From the NCBI RefSeq assembly GCF_031456275.1, contig NZ_JAVDUI010000001.1, positions 1,322,965 to 1,386,964 of the forward strand: a DNA stretch of 64,000 nucleotides, in the 5' to 3' direction. Below the pieces are notes generated by a model. That model was given only the letters and a program-made list of their open reading frames with translations. It ran no database searches and had not been told where the DNA came from. Origin of the DNA: Falsarthrobacter nasiphocae. GTDB taxonomy: Bacteria; Actinomycetota; Actinomycetes; Actinomycetales; Micrococcaceae. Made by a program: the position numbers and the translations under genes. This document shows positions 8,535 to 16,951 of this stretch, one piece after another; within the stretch, counting starts at the first letter, position 1; each line of letters begins with the position of its first letter.

Positions 8535-9752
8535 ATGTCCCTTCCCGAGAGCATCGCCGCCGACCTCGACGCGACGATGGAGTGGCTCGAGCCCCTCTAC
8601 AAAGACCTTCACGCGCACCCGGAGCTGTCCATGCAGGAGGAGCGCACGGCGGCGCTCGTGGCGGAGCGGCTCGAAGGGTTCGGGTATGCGGTGACCCGGC
8701 TTGGCGGGGGCGTGGTGGGCGTCTTGGAGAACGGCGAGGGGCCCGCGGTCCTGTTCCGGGCCGACATGGACGGCCTCCCCGTCCGCGAGGAGACGGGCGC
8801 GGACTACGCGTCCACGGCCACAGCGCAGCGGGACGGCGTCGAGGTCCCGGTCATGCACGCGTGCGGGCACGATGTCCACACCGCGTGCGCGCTCGGCGCG
8901 GCGTCGCTGCTCGCGGCGCACCGGAAGGAGTGGTCGGGGACGGCGATCATGCTGTTCCAGCCGGGAGAGGAGGTCGCCCGGGGCGCGCGCTCCATGGTGG
9001 ACGCGGGCCTGGCGAAGCGCATCCCGGCCCCCGTGGTGGCGCTTGGCCAGCACGTCATGGCGGGCCCGCCCGCGGGCGAGGTGGCTATCAGCGCCGGCCC
9101 CGTCTTCTCAACGGCGGTGTCGCTGCGGGTCCGGCTCTTCGGCAAGGGCGGCCACGGATCCATGCCGCACCTGGCCATCGACTCGGTTGTGCTGGCGGCG
9201 GCCGTCGTCACCCGGCTTCAGTCGCTCGTGGCACGGGAGCTGTCCCCGGACGAGTTCGGGGTCGTGACGGTCGGCAGCATGCGCGCCGGCGACACGGCCA
9301 ACATCATCCCGGACTCCGCGGAGCTCCTTCTCAACCTGCGGGCGTACTCGGAGGAGACGCTCGCGGCGCTCGAGGAGGGCGTGGAGCGCATTGTGCGGGC
9401 CGAATGCCAGGCGGGGCGCTGCCCCCGCGAGCCCGAGATCCAGCGCTATGACCCGTTCCCGCTGACCGTCAACGACGAGCGGGCGGTCGAGACCCTCCGC
9501 AGCGCCTTCTCGGGGGCGTTCGGGGCGGACGGCGTGCACGCCATGGAGCGGGTCACGGCCTCGGAGGACTTCAGCATCATCCCGGACGCCCTCGGGGTGC
9601 CGTACGCGTACTGGGCGCTCGGCGGGTTCACACCGGACCAGGACCCCGTGGGGAACCACAACCCGCACTTCCTTCCCGCCCTTCAGCCCACCCTCACGGG
9701 CGGCGTGGTGGCGTCCGCTGCCGCGATGCTCGCCTTCCTCGGCCGCTCCTGA
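8535..9752 (+). CDS. M20 family amidohydrolase / metallopeptidase
   Basis: The 405-residue product is a complete M20D-type amidohydrolase of the hippurate hydrolase / IAA-amino-acid hydrolase / AbgB group. Metal and catalytic residues are visible in order: FRADMDGLPVREETG (Asp near 78), HACGHDVHT (Cys110, His112), PGEE (Glu145-146), then the dimerisation-domain GHGSMPH and the C-terminal NHNPHF. The Cys-Gly-His motif favours an amidase acting on N-acyl amino acids. No signal peptide, so it is cytosolic. The start has GGAG about 6 bases upstream. A 180-base spacer separates it from the SDR gene, and facing hairpins follow it. The specific substrate cannot be told from sequence. Confidence 0.92.
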   Translation: MSLPESIAADLDATMEWLEPLYKDLHAHPELSMQEERTAALVAERLEGFGYAVTRLGGGVVGVLENGEGPAVLFRADMDGLPVREETGADYASTATAQRDGVEVPVMHACGHDVHTACALGAASLLAAHRKEWSGTAIMLFQPGEEVARGARSMVDAGLAKRIPAPVVALGQHVMAGPPAGEVAISAGPVFSTAVSLRVRLFGKGGHGSMPHLAIDSVVLAAAVVTRLQSLVARELSPDEFGVVTVGSMRAGDTANIIPDSAELLLNLRAYSEETLAALEEGVERIVRAECQAGRCPREPEIQRYDPFPLTVNDERAVETLRSAFSGAFGADGVHAMERVTASEDFSIIPDALGVPYAYWALGGFTPDQDPVGNHNPHFLPALQPTLTGGVVASAAAMLAFLGRS

Positions 9753-9762
9753 AGCGCACGAC

Positions 9763-9826
9763 GACGGGGCCGCTGCACTCGGCCCCGCCGTCTCCGCGGG
9801 GCTGGGCTCGGCGGCCCCGCCGTCGT
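9763..9826. terminator. paired hairpins between convergent genes
   Basis: Two GC-rich hairpins lie back to back between the amidohydrolase (+) and the secreted-protein gene (-): GGGGCCG/CGGCCCC at 9766-9772 and 9780-9786, then GCGGGGC/GCCCCGC at 9796-9802 and 9814-9820. There is no long T-run, so a bidirectional terminator is probable but not certain. Confidence 0.55.
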
Positions 9827-9860
9827 TCTCCATTCCCCGGCAGGACCGGGGGACGCCCGC

Positions 9861-10679
9861 CTACCGGGCGTAGATGACGCCCCCGCGCACGGTGAAGGTG
9901 ACGGTGGCCCGGCGGTCGGGGAGGAACCCGGGGTAGCCGTTGATGGCGGACTCGGCGTGGAAGGCGTAGCGCCCGTCCGGCAGCCCGGTCAGGGTGGCCG
10001 TCTCCTGGGAGGCGGTTCCTGCCGGGTGGACCGGCGACGACGCCTGGATGCGGCCGGTGGTCTGGTTGACGAGCGTCCAGCCGTACCCGCTGGCGCCGGT
10101 CAGGTCTGCGGGCGTGACGGTGAGGGAGGTGGCGCCGTTGGAGGTGTCCCAGGCGATCGGCAGGGCGAGGTTCTCGCGGATCTGGATGGTCTGGGTCACG
10201 CGCCCGTTGCGCACGGTGACGAACGATTCCCCTTGGAGCTCCCGGCCAGACGCGTCCACTCCCGCGACGCTGACCTTCCACGCGCCGTCCGCGAGCGGCT
10301 CGGCCTTGGCCCCGCGGGAGCTCACGGGCCCGGTGGCGCCGGGGGCGTTGATGGGGGTGGCCACGTAGGACAGGGGCGCGGTGACGGCGGGGGCCCCGCC
10401 CTCGAGGCCGAAGTAGGAGCCATCGGGGCTCGTTGTGACCACCGGGTTGAGCTCCAGGGGGTAGGTGACGACGACGCCGCCAGGGTTCTCCGCGGCGGCT
10501 GTGGCGCCGGCGGCGGCAGCCGAGGCGTGGGGCGCCGCGGCGGCGGGCGGGTTGTCGGCGGGGGCTGCGGTCTGGGCGGCGGCACCGGTGCCGGCCAGGC
10601 CGAGGCTCGCGGCGAGGAGGCTCGAGGCCAGGGCGGCGCGGGCGGAGAAGCGCTGGCTGATCCGGGGTGTCTGCGGCAT
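9861..10679 (-). CDS. secreted hypothetical protein
   Basis: The 272-residue product begins with a Sec-type signal peptide (basic start MPQTPRISQRFSAR, hydrophobic core near 15-33, AAA-rich cleavage zone near 34) followed by an Ala/Pro low-complexity stretch to about residue 65. The mature part is rich in beta-forming residues and ends with a fibronectin/Ig-like pattern (TATLTGLPDGRYAFHAESAINGYPG, then TVTFTVRGG). I do not recognise the family; an adhesive or ligand-binding surface module is possible. ATG 10679 is used because GAAAGGA lies about 10 bases upstream; an in-frame start at 10787 would add an unlikely arginine-rich leader ahead of the signal peptide. Confidence 0.7.
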   Translation of the reverse strand: MPQTPRISQRFSARAALASSLLAASLGLAGTGAAAQTAAPADNPPAAAAPHASAAAAGATAAAENPGGVVVTYPLELNPVVTTSPDGSYFGLEGGAPAVTAPLSYVATPINAPGATGPVSSRGAKAEPLADGAWKVSVAGVDASGRELQGESFVTVRNGRVTQTIQIRENLALPIAWDTSNGATSLTVTPADLTGASGYGWTLVNQTTGRIQASSPVHPAGTASQETATLTGLPDGRYAFHAESAINGYPGFLPDRRATVTFTVRGGVIYAR

Positions 10680-11052
10680 GGAGAACACGGTCCTTTCGAC
10701 TGCGCGGGGGGCCCGTCTGTCAGTTCGGGCCCCTAGAGGTTCCGCTGTTGTCCATGCTCTCGCGCCGAGGTCACGCGTCGGTCGCAATGAGATTACTGTT
10801 CGGTATCAATCAACTGCGGCACCGGGATGACCGGCCCGGTGTGCTGGGGGAACGCTGCGGCCCCTGATCCCCAGTGGGGCCGCAGCGCCGCCGCACGGGC
10901 CCGACGAGCGGTCTCGATTGGCGCCTCCGAGCGTTATTTCCCCAATAAATGCTCGATGGAGGTGGCGTGTGGACCGTGAAAGACCACACAAGCTCATACT
11001 AGCGTGCGTGTAACGAATGTGTGAAGTGCTGCTCGCGAGCGCGTCGAGACCG
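10680..11052. other. 373-base intergenic region with two inverted repeats
   Basis: No convincing gene is present. It holds a perfect 11-base inverted repeat (GCTGCGGCCCC at 10854-10864 with its complement at 10876-10886), probably the end of the sulfur operon transcript read on the minus strand, and an AT-rich imperfect hairpin at 10928-10955 (CGAGC/GCTCG outer, TTATT/AATAA inner). An AT-rich stretch around 10787-10815 is the likely promoter area for the secreted-protein gene, but I cannot assign -35/-10 boxes with confidence. Confidence 0.5.
10854..10886 (-). terminator. probable terminator of the sulfur operon
   Basis: Perfect 11-base stem with an 11-base loop, 167 bases downstream of the ssuC-like stop codon on the minus strand. 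No U-tract follows, so the assignment is tentative. Confidence 0.45.
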
Positions 11053-11946
11053 TCACCCCGGCGTGCCCCATCGGGCCAGGGCTCGCCGTTCGGCCCACCC
11101 GAGCAGGGCGTCCGATGCCTTGCCGAGGAGGGCGAGGAGGAGGATGGCGAGGATGAGCCGGTCCGTGCGGCCGTTGTTCTGGGAGTCCACCAAGAGGAAC
11201 CCCAGCCCCATCGACGAGGCGATGAGCTCCGCGGCGACGAGAAACAGCCAGGCCTGGGCCAGTGCAAGCCTGAGCCCGGCGAAGACGCTGGGCACGATCG
11301 AGGGCAGCTGAACGGTCCGCAGGAGTGAGAGCCCGCGCACTCCAAAGGTGCGTGCCATCTCCACGAGCTTCGGGTCCACGTGCCGCAGGGCCGCAAAGAC
11401 CGTCGTCATCGCGGGGAAGAAGGCGCCGATCGCGATGAGCGTGACCTTCGAGTCCTCCCCGATCCGCATCCACAGGATCAAGAGCGGGACCCACGCGAGA
11501 GAGGGCACGGCGCGCAGCGCCCCCACGAGCGGCGCGAGGAGAGCTTCGGCGGCCCGTGAGAGCCCGAGCAGACAGCCCACCGCGACCCCAGCGGCACCGC
11601 CGACGACAAACCCGAGAACGACACGCTGGGCGGAGATCGCCACATGCGGCAGGAGCTCACCGCGCTGGATGAGCTCCTGCCCCGCTGCAAGGACCGAGCC
11701 GGGGGAGGGGAGCAGGGCCGGGCTCAGCGCACCGCTCGTGCTGGCGGCGTGCCAGGCCAGAAGGAGGGCGAGGGGGATGAGAGCCCCCGCCGCCCACCGA
11801 GCTGCGACTCGCGTCGGCGTCGCCGCTCGCATCGCAGATGGCCCCCGGAGTACCAGGCGCCGGGGACTCCGGCCGTCCGCGAACGTGGCGGCGCTCGGTG
11901 CGGGCGGCCCCGTCGTCGCGCTCTCAACAGTGGTGAGGTGAGACAT
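11053..11946 (-). CDS. ssuC: ABC transporter permease, sulfonate type
   Basis: This 297-residue permease has a hydrophilic N-terminal tail of about 50 residues, then six predicted spans. The coupling helix signature lies in the segment LVEMARTFGVRGLSLLRTVQLPSIVPSVFAGLRLAL, typical of the SsuC/TauC group that imports alkanesulfonates, taurine or related organosulfur compounds. It is the last gene of the sulfur operon; its ATG overlaps the stop of the binding-protein gene by one base (TAATG). The group also includes nitrate and pyrimidine-precursor transporters, but the SfnG and MetY neighbours make a sulfur substrate likely. Confidence 0.85.
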   Translation of the reverse strand: MSHLTTVESATTGPPAPSAATFADGRSPRRLVLRGPSAMRAATPTRVAARWAAGALIPLALLLAWHAASTSGALSPALLPSPGSVLAAGQELIQRGELLPHVAISAQRVVLGFVVGGAAGVAVGCLLGLSRAAEALLAPLVGALRAVPSLAWVPLLILWMRIGEDSKVTLIAIGAFFPAMTTVFAALRHVDPKLVEMARTFGVRGLSLLRTVQLPSIVPSVFAGLRLALAQAWLFLVAAELIASSMGLGFLLVDSQNNGRTDRLILAILLLALLGKASDALLGWAERRALARWGTPG

Positions 11947-12983
11947 TAGGCGTCCTTAACGCGAGAGGAGTCGGCAGCCGATGCGAAGCGCGGTTCGAAG
12001 AGCGAGCCAAGCGCCGAGTCGACGGCCGATTGTCCCGGCACGTCCCCCGTCTCAACGAGCAGCGGGCCCACCCTGGCCAGGACCGCCCGCTGGTGCTCAC
12101 CCGGCACGCCGGACACGCCGAGGTTGGATCGCTCCCGGACCACGGTGCCTGCCACCGTTGTGCTCAGGCCTGCCTCTGCGGCCAGGATCGCGGCCGTCTC
12201 GTCGAGGTGCGCCAGGGCCCAGGCGCGCGCCTTCTCATAGGCGTCGACGACGGCCTGCGCGGTCTCAGGCGAGTTCTTGAGGAAGTCCTCGTGCGCGTTG
12301 AGCAGGCCATAGGTGTTGAAGTCCACCCTGCGGAAGAAGAGCGAGGCGCCCTTCTCCTGGGCCCCGGCCATGATGGGGTCCAGGCCGGCCCACGCGGCCA
12401 CAGAGCCGTTCTGGGCGGCCGCCCAGCCGTCGGCGTGCTGGAGGTTCTGCACGGTGACGTCCTTCGGGCTGAGCCCCTCGGCCTCGAGCGCCTGGAGGAG
12501 GAAGAAGTACGGGTCGGTGCCCTTCGTCGCCGCCACGGTGGCGCCCTTGAGGCCCGCCACGGTGGTGATGTCCGAGCCCTTCGGCGCCACGAGGGCGGCC
12601 CATTCCGGCTTGGAGAACACGGAGATCGTGCGGATGGGGGATCCGTTGGACCTCGCGAGGAGAGCCGCGGAGCCTGCGGTGGAGCCGACGTCGATGGCGT
12701 GCGCTCGGAGAGCCTCGTTCGCCTTGTTGGACCCGGTGGACTTCACCCAGGCCACGTCGATGCCGCGGTCCTTGAGCGTGGCCTCCAGCCAGCCCTTGGA
12801 CTTGAGGACGAGGCTGAGCGGGTTGTACGTGGCGTAGTCCAGGGTCACCGTGCCGGAAGGAGCGGTGCCGCCGGCCTGACCGCTGCGCCCCTCGCCGGCG
12901 CAGCTGGCGAGGACAGCCGCCGCGGAAGCGGCTGCGAGGCTCAGGGCGGCCCTGCGCGAGGTCGTGGAGTGTGTGCGGGTCAT
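11946..12983 (-). CDS. ssuA: sulfonate-type ABC transporter substrate-binding lipoprotein
   Basis: The 345-residue product begins with a signal peptide containing an arginine pair (TTSRRAALSLAAAS) and a lipobox LASC with the lipid-anchored Cys at about residue 28. The mature part is a periplasmic-binding-protein-II/NMT1-like fold: DYATYNPLSLVLKSKGWLEATL near the N-terminus, VDVGSTAGSAAL-type loop (here IDVGSTAGSAALLAR) and VAATKGTDPYFFLLQALEAEGL, which match SsuA/TauA proteins. It would capture the sulfonate outside the membrane for the SsuC permease. It overlaps the ATPase gene by 4 bases and ssuC by one base, so the three are translationally coupled. Confidence 0.87.
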   Translation of the reverse strand: MTRTHSTTSRRAALSLAAASAAAVLASCAGEGRSGQAGGTAPSGTVTLDYATYNPLSLVLKSKGWLEATLKDRGIDVAWVKSTGSNKANEALRAHAIDVGSTAGSAALLARSNGSPIRTISVFSKPEWAALVAPKGSDITTVAGLKGATVAATKGTDPYFFLLQALEAEGLSPKDVTVQNLQHADGWAAAQNGSVAAWAGLDPIMAGAQEKGASLFFRRVDFNTYGLLNAHEDFLKNSPETAQAVVDAYEKARAWALAHLDETAAILAAEAGLSTTVAGTVVRERSNLGVSGVPGEHQRAVLARVGPLLVETGDVPGQSAVDSALGSLFEPRFASAADSSRVKDA

Positions 12984-13789
12984 GCTGAGATCCTCCGGAG
13001 GGGGTTGGTGGAATGGGCAGAGTCGACGCCGAGCAGGCGGAGCAGCCGGGAGCGGAGCTCGGCGTGCTCGGCCCCGCCCCGGTCACGGGGCCTCGGCGCC
13101 GCGACGGGGATGTCCTCGACGAGACCGGCCCCGTCGTCGGCCCCGTTGGTGCCGAGCACCAGCACGCGGTCGGCGAGGGCGAGCGCCTCGTCGACGTCAT
13201 GGGTCACGAGAATGACCGTGGCCGGGTGGCGGGAATGGAGCTCGAGGAGGAGGCCCTGCATGCGCAGGCGCGTCAGCGCGTCGAGGGCCCCGAACGGCTC
13301 GTCGAGGAGCAGGACGCCGGGACGGCGGGCGAGAGCGCGGGCCAGCGAGACCCGCTGGGCCATCCCGCCGGAGACCTGGCGCGGGCGCTGGGAGGCGCGG
13401 TCAGCCAGGCCCACCTCCGCGAGGAGGGAGCGGACGCGCTCCGCCGCCTCCTCGCTATCGAGGCCGGGCGGAAGGCCGAGGCGGACGTTCTCCTCCAGGG
13501 AGCGCCACGGCAGCAGGCGCGGCTCCTGAAAGGCGAAGGCCGTGCGAGCATCGCGTCCGGACGCCGAGCTGTCCCCGACGAGCACCCGCCCACTGCTCGG
13601 CGCGTCCAACCCGCCGATGAGCCGCAGGAGGGTGGACTTGCCGCAGCCCGAGGCGCCGACGACGGCAAGAATCTCGCCCGCCTCGGCGCCGAAGGAGACG
13701 CCGCTGAGGACGGCCCGGCTGGCTTGTCCGCGGCCGAACCGCTGCCCCACGCCCTCAACCAGCAGGGGCAGGGCCGCGCCGCCGCTCAC
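12980..13789 (-). CDS. ssuB: ABC transporter ATP-binding protein, sulfonate type
   Basis: A complete 269-residue ABC ATPase: Walker A GASGCGKST, Q-loop FAFQEPRLLPW, signature VSGGMAQRVSLARAL, Walker B VLLLDEPFGALD and the switch histidine in LVTHDVDEAL. The tight Q-loop PRLLPW is characteristic of the nitrate/sulfonate/taurine import group. It pairs with the downstream ssuA and ssuC products. It overlaps ssuA by 4 bases and the CoA-binding protein gene by 4 bases. The regulatory tail after residue 215 is short and shows no extra domain. Confidence 0.9.
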   Translation of the reverse strand: MSGGAALPLLVEGVGQRFGRGQASRAVLSGVSFGAEAGEILAVVGASGCGKSTLLRLIGGLDAPSSGRVLVGDSSASGRDARTAFAFQEPRLLPWRSLEENVRLGLPPGLDSEEAAERVRSLLAEVGLADRASQRPRQVSGGMAQRVSLARALARRPGVLLLDEPFGALDALTRLRMQGLLLELHSRHPATVILVTHDVDEALALADRVLVLGTNGADDGAGLVEDIPVAAPRPRDRGGAEHAELRSRLLRLLGVDSAHSTNPLRRISA

Positions 13790-14352
13790 GCGAGGACCTG
13801 GCGCCGGCTCGAGATGACCCCCGTGTCGAACCCGGCGAGCCGCAGCCCGCCGTGGAACCGGGCGTGCTCGATCTTCACGCAGCGGTCCATGACCACGGGA
13901 TGCCCGGCGGCCTCGGCGGCCTCAGCCACAGACTCGTTCCACGAGCCGAGCTGGAGCCACAGGACCGGGCGGCCGCCCCTCGTCGTCGTCCCCAAAGCGG
14001 AGACCTCAGCGAGGACCCCTGGGAGGTCCGAGTCCTTGCGGAACACGTCCACGATGTCAGGGACCTCGGGCAGGTCCGCGAGCGAGGGGTAGACAGGCTG
14101 GCCGAGGATCTCCGTGGCCGCGGGGTTGACGAAGTACACGCGGTAGTTCGCAGACGCCAGCAGGTACGTGGCCACGAAGTAGCTGGCGCGGGCAGGGTTC
14201 GCGCTCGCCCCCACAAGGGCGATGCTCTGGGCGGCGCGGAGGATCCTCAGGCGCTCGGAGGCCCCGGGCCCCTGCCAGCGGCGCTCGGCGGGGGCCGGGG
14301 AGCCCGGGGCGGGCTCGGGCGCCAGGGTGCAGGCCGTCGTCTGCGCAGTCAT
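13786..14352 (-). CDS. CoA-binding domain protein in the sulfur operon
   Basis: The 188-residue protein carries a CoA-binding Rossmann domain of the YccU type (SIALVGASANPARASYFVATYLL near residues 46-66; YRVYFVNPAATEILGQPVYPSLADLP; VDVFRKDSDLPGVLAE), the same fold as succinyl-CoA synthetase alpha subunit N-terminus. A putative Cys near the C-terminus (MDRCVKIEH) is conserved in this group. ATG 14352 overlaps the metY stop by 4 bases and is preferred to an in-frame start at 14397 inside metY. CoA-binding proteins of this type are often found beside MetY in Actinobacteria; their reaction is not known to me. Confidence 0.85.
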   Translation of the reverse strand: MTAQTTACTLAPEPAPGSPAPAERRWQGPGASERLRILRAAQSIALVGASANPARASYFVATYLLASANYRVYFVNPAATEILGQPVYPSLADLPEVPDIVDVFRKDSDLPGVLAEVSALGTTTRGGRPVLWLQLGSWNESVAEAAEAAGHPVVMDRCVKIEHARFHGGLRLAGFDTGVISSRRQVLA

Positions 14353-15647
14353 CGCTGCTCTCCTGTCGCGGTCGTGAGCGCCTGGTCCAGGTCCCACAGG
14401 ATGTCGTCGAGGTCCTCGAGGCCCACCGAGAGGCGGACCAGGTCGTCAGGGACGCCCGCCGCTGCGAGCTGCTCGGCGCTGAGCTGCTGGTGCGTGGTCG
14501 AGGCGGGGTGGATCGCCAGGGTCTTGGCGTCCCCCACGTTGGCCAGGTGGCTGACCAGCTGAAGGGAGTTGATGAACGCGGCCCCCGCCTCCCGCCCGCC
14601 GGCCACCCCGAAGCTGAACACGGAGCCCACGCCCCGGGGCAGAAGCTGCCGCGCGCGCTCATGCTGCGGGTGGCTCGGCAGTCCGGCGTGGTTGACGTAG
14701 GTGACGCGCGGGTCCGCCTCGAGCCACTCCGCCACGGCCTGGGCGTTGGCGATGTGCGCCTCGATCCGCAGCGGCAGTGTCTCCACGCCCTGAAGCAGCT
14801 GGAACGCGGACTGCGGCGCGAGGGCAGGCCCCACGTCCCGCAGCTGCTCGCAGCGCAGCTTCGTGAGGAACCCGTACTCGCCGAAGTTCCCCCACCAGCG
14901 GATGCCGCCGTAGCTCGGCACCGGCTCGGTCAGGCCGGGGAAGCGCCCGTTGCCCCAGTCGAAGCGCCCGGACTCGACGACGACCCCGCCGAGCGTCGTC
15001 CCGTGCCCGCCGAGGAACTTTGTGGCCGAGTGGACCACGATGTCCGCGCCGTGCTCCAGCGGGCGGAAGAGGACCGGCGGCGTCAGCGTGGAGTCGACGA
15101 TGAGCGGCACGCCGTGCTCGCGGGCGAGAGCGGCGAGCCCCTCGATGTCCGCGATCTCGCCGGAGGGATTCGCGACGACCTCCGTGAAGATCGCCTTCGT
15201 CTCGGGGCGGAGGTGCTCAGCGAAGTCCGCCGCCTCGTTGCTGTCGACGAACGTGGTCTCGATCCCGAACCGGCGCAGTGTCACGTCCAGCTGCGTCACG
15301 GTCCCCCCATAGAGCTTCGAGGAGGCGAGGATGTGGTCCCCCGAGCCCGCCAGCGCTGCGAAGACCAGGAAAATCGCCGACATGCCCGACGCGGTGGCCA
15401 CGGCTCCGATCCCGCCCTCGAGGGAGGCGATGCGCTCCTCGAACGCGGCCACCGTGGGGTTGCCGATCCGCGAGTAGATGTTGCCGTACTTCTGGAGGGC
15501 GAAGAGGCTCGCCGCGTCCTCCGTGCTCGTGAAGACGTAGGACGTGGTCTGGTGGATGGGGACGGCCCGCGAGCCATGCTCGGCATCCGGGGTCCCCCCG
15601 GCGTGGAGGGCCCGCGTGCGGAGCCCGAAGGTGCGGTCCTGGCTCAT
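14349..15647 (-). CDS. metY: O-acetylhomoserine (thiol)-lyase
   Basis: The 432-residue PLP enzyme joins sulfide or methanethiol to O-acetylhomoserine, making homocysteine or methionine. It shows the Cys/Met-metabolism family features: HAGGTPDAEHGSRAVPIHQTTSYVF at the start, YSRIGNPTVAAFEERIASLEGG, the substrate-binding DSTLTPP and the PLP lysine in HSATKFLGGHGT (about residue 210). Length matches the family, with no truncation. ATG 15647 overlaps the sfnG stop by 4 bases; a longer in-frame opening upstream lies inside sfnG. In this operon it would fix the sulfur released from sulfones or sulfonates. Confidence 0.93.
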   Translation of the reverse strand: MSQDRTFGLRTRALHAGGTPDAEHGSRAVPIHQTTSYVFTSTEDAASLFALQKYGNIYSRIGNPTVAAFEERIASLEGGIGAVATASGMSAIFLVFAALAGSGDHILASSKLYGGTVTQLDVTLRRFGIETTFVDSNEAADFAEHLRPETKAIFTEVVANPSGEIADIEGLAALAREHGVPLIVDSTLTPPVLFRPLEHGADIVVHSATKFLGGHGTTLGGVVVESGRFDWGNGRFPGLTEPVPSYGGIRWWGNFGEYGFLTKLRCEQLRDVGPALAPQSAFQLLQGVETLPLRIEAHIANAQAVAEWLEADPRVTYVNHAGLPSHPQHERARQLLPRGVGSVFSFGVAGGREAGAAFINSLQLVSHLANVGDAKTLAIHPASTTHQQLSAEQLAAAGVPDDLVRLSVGLEDLDDILWDLDQALTTATGEQR

Positions 15648-16882
15648 GCCGCGCTCCTCTCGGGGGACAGGGTGGCGTCGGCGGAGGCGGTGGCCTCCTC
15701 GGCGCTGACGCCCGGCACGTCCGGAACGAGGCTCGAGTCCAGTTCCGTGCCGTGGGCGCGGGCGAGGTCCGCCTCGAGCTCGCGGACAATCGGCAGGACG
15801 TCGCGCCCGAACGCGGCGACCTCCTCCTGGAAGTGCAGGTACCCGGTGAGGAGAAGGTTCACGCCGAGCTTCTTGTACTCGATGACCCGCTCCGCCACCT
15901 GCTCCGGCGTCCCGATGAGCTGCGTCTTGAACCCGTCGTTGTACTGGACGAGGTCCTCGAACGAGGAGTCTGCCCACATGCCCTTGCCGTCCTTCGTGGA
16001 CTGCCCGGCCTCCTTGACGGCGCTCTGGAACCCCTCGACGGCGGGCCGGTGGGCCTTGGCGATGATCTCCCGGAGCGTCTCGCGGGCCTCCGCCTCACTC
16101 TCCCGCACGATCGCGAAGCCGTTGATCCCGAACTTCGGCGTGCGGCCGGCCTCCCGCGCGGCGGCGAGGACGCCGTCGACGTTCTCCGCATACCCCTCAA
16201 GCGAGCGGCCATTGGAGAAGTACCAGTCCGCCGTCCGCCCTGCCGCGGCCTGCGCCGCCGTCGAGTTCCCGCCGAAGAAGATCTCCGGGTGCGGTCGAGC
16301 CGCCTGAGGCAGGGGCTTGGGGCTAAGGGTGAAGTCGGAGATGTCGTAGTACGAGCCGCTCTGCGAGTACCCGTCCTCGGTGAGCAGGCCCCGGAGCGCG
16401 GTGATGAACTCCTCCGTGCGCACGTAGCGCTCGTCGTGCTCCAGCCACTCCAGCCCGAAGCCGGTGAACTCGTTCTTGAGCCACCCGGAGACGATGTTCA
16501 CCGCAGACCGGCCGCCCGAGAGGTGGTCCGCCGTGATGAGCCACTTCGCCAGCACGCCGGGGTGCCACAGCCCAGGGTGGATGGCGGAGATGACGTTGAG
16601 ACGCTCCGTGGCCCCGAGGAGAGCGAGGCTGAACGAGGTCGCCTCGTGCTGCTTGTCCGCGCCGTAGCTGGCCGCGTACCGGGTCTGGGTCAGCGCGTAC
16701 TCGAACCCGGAGCGCTCGGCGATCCGCGCCAGCTCGCGGTTGTACGGGAACTGCCAGTCCGTGCGCTGCTCGATCGTCGAGACGACGAGCCCGCCCGAGA
16801 CGTTCGGCACCCAGTACGCGAACTTCAGCGGCGTCTCCAGGGCGGAAACGGGGGTCTTGAGGGTGGACGAGAGTGTGCTCAT
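15644..16882 (-). CDS. sfnG: dimethylsulfone monooxygenase SfnG (FMNH2-dependent)
   Basis: The 412-residue product is a luciferase-like flavin-dependent monooxygenase. Its N-terminal block PLKFAYWVPNVSGGLVVS followed by IEQRTDW is strongly characteristic of SfnG, which oxidises dimethylsulfone to methanesulfinate with FMNH2 and O2. The LLM core is seen in HPGLWHPGVLAKW, SGGRSAVNIVSGW and EIFFGGNSTAAQAAAGRTADWYF. A C-terminal extension of about 45 residues beyond the usual end is Ala/Glu rich. No flavin reductase is encoded in this operon, so FMNH2 must come from elsewhere. GGAG precedes ATG 16882; 69 bases separate it from the acs-like gene. Confidence 0.88.
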   Translation of the reverse strand: MSTLSSTLKTPVSALETPLKFAYWVPNVSGGLVVSTIEQRTDWQFPYNRELARIAERSGFEYALTQTRYAASYGADKQHEATSFSLALLGATERLNVISAIHPGLWHPGVLAKWLITADHLSGGRSAVNIVSGWLKNEFTGFGLEWLEHDERYVRTEEFITALRGLLTEDGYSQSGSYYDISDFTLSPKPLPQAARPHPEIFFGGNSTAAQAAAGRTADWYFSNGRSLEGYAENVDGVLAAAREAGRTPKFGINGFAIVRESEAEARETLREIIAKAHRPAVEGFQSAVKEAGQSTKDGKGMWADSSFEDLVQYNDGFKTQLIGTPEQVAERVIEYKKLGVNLLLTGYLHFQEEVAAFGRDVLPIVRELEADLARAHGTELDSSLVPDVPGVSAEEATASADATLSPERSAA

Positions 16883-16951
16883 GGGAGCCTCCTGGGTAGG
16901 GAAGGGTGAGGTGAAGGGAAAGGAGACGGGCCGCGAGGGCGGCGCCGTGGT

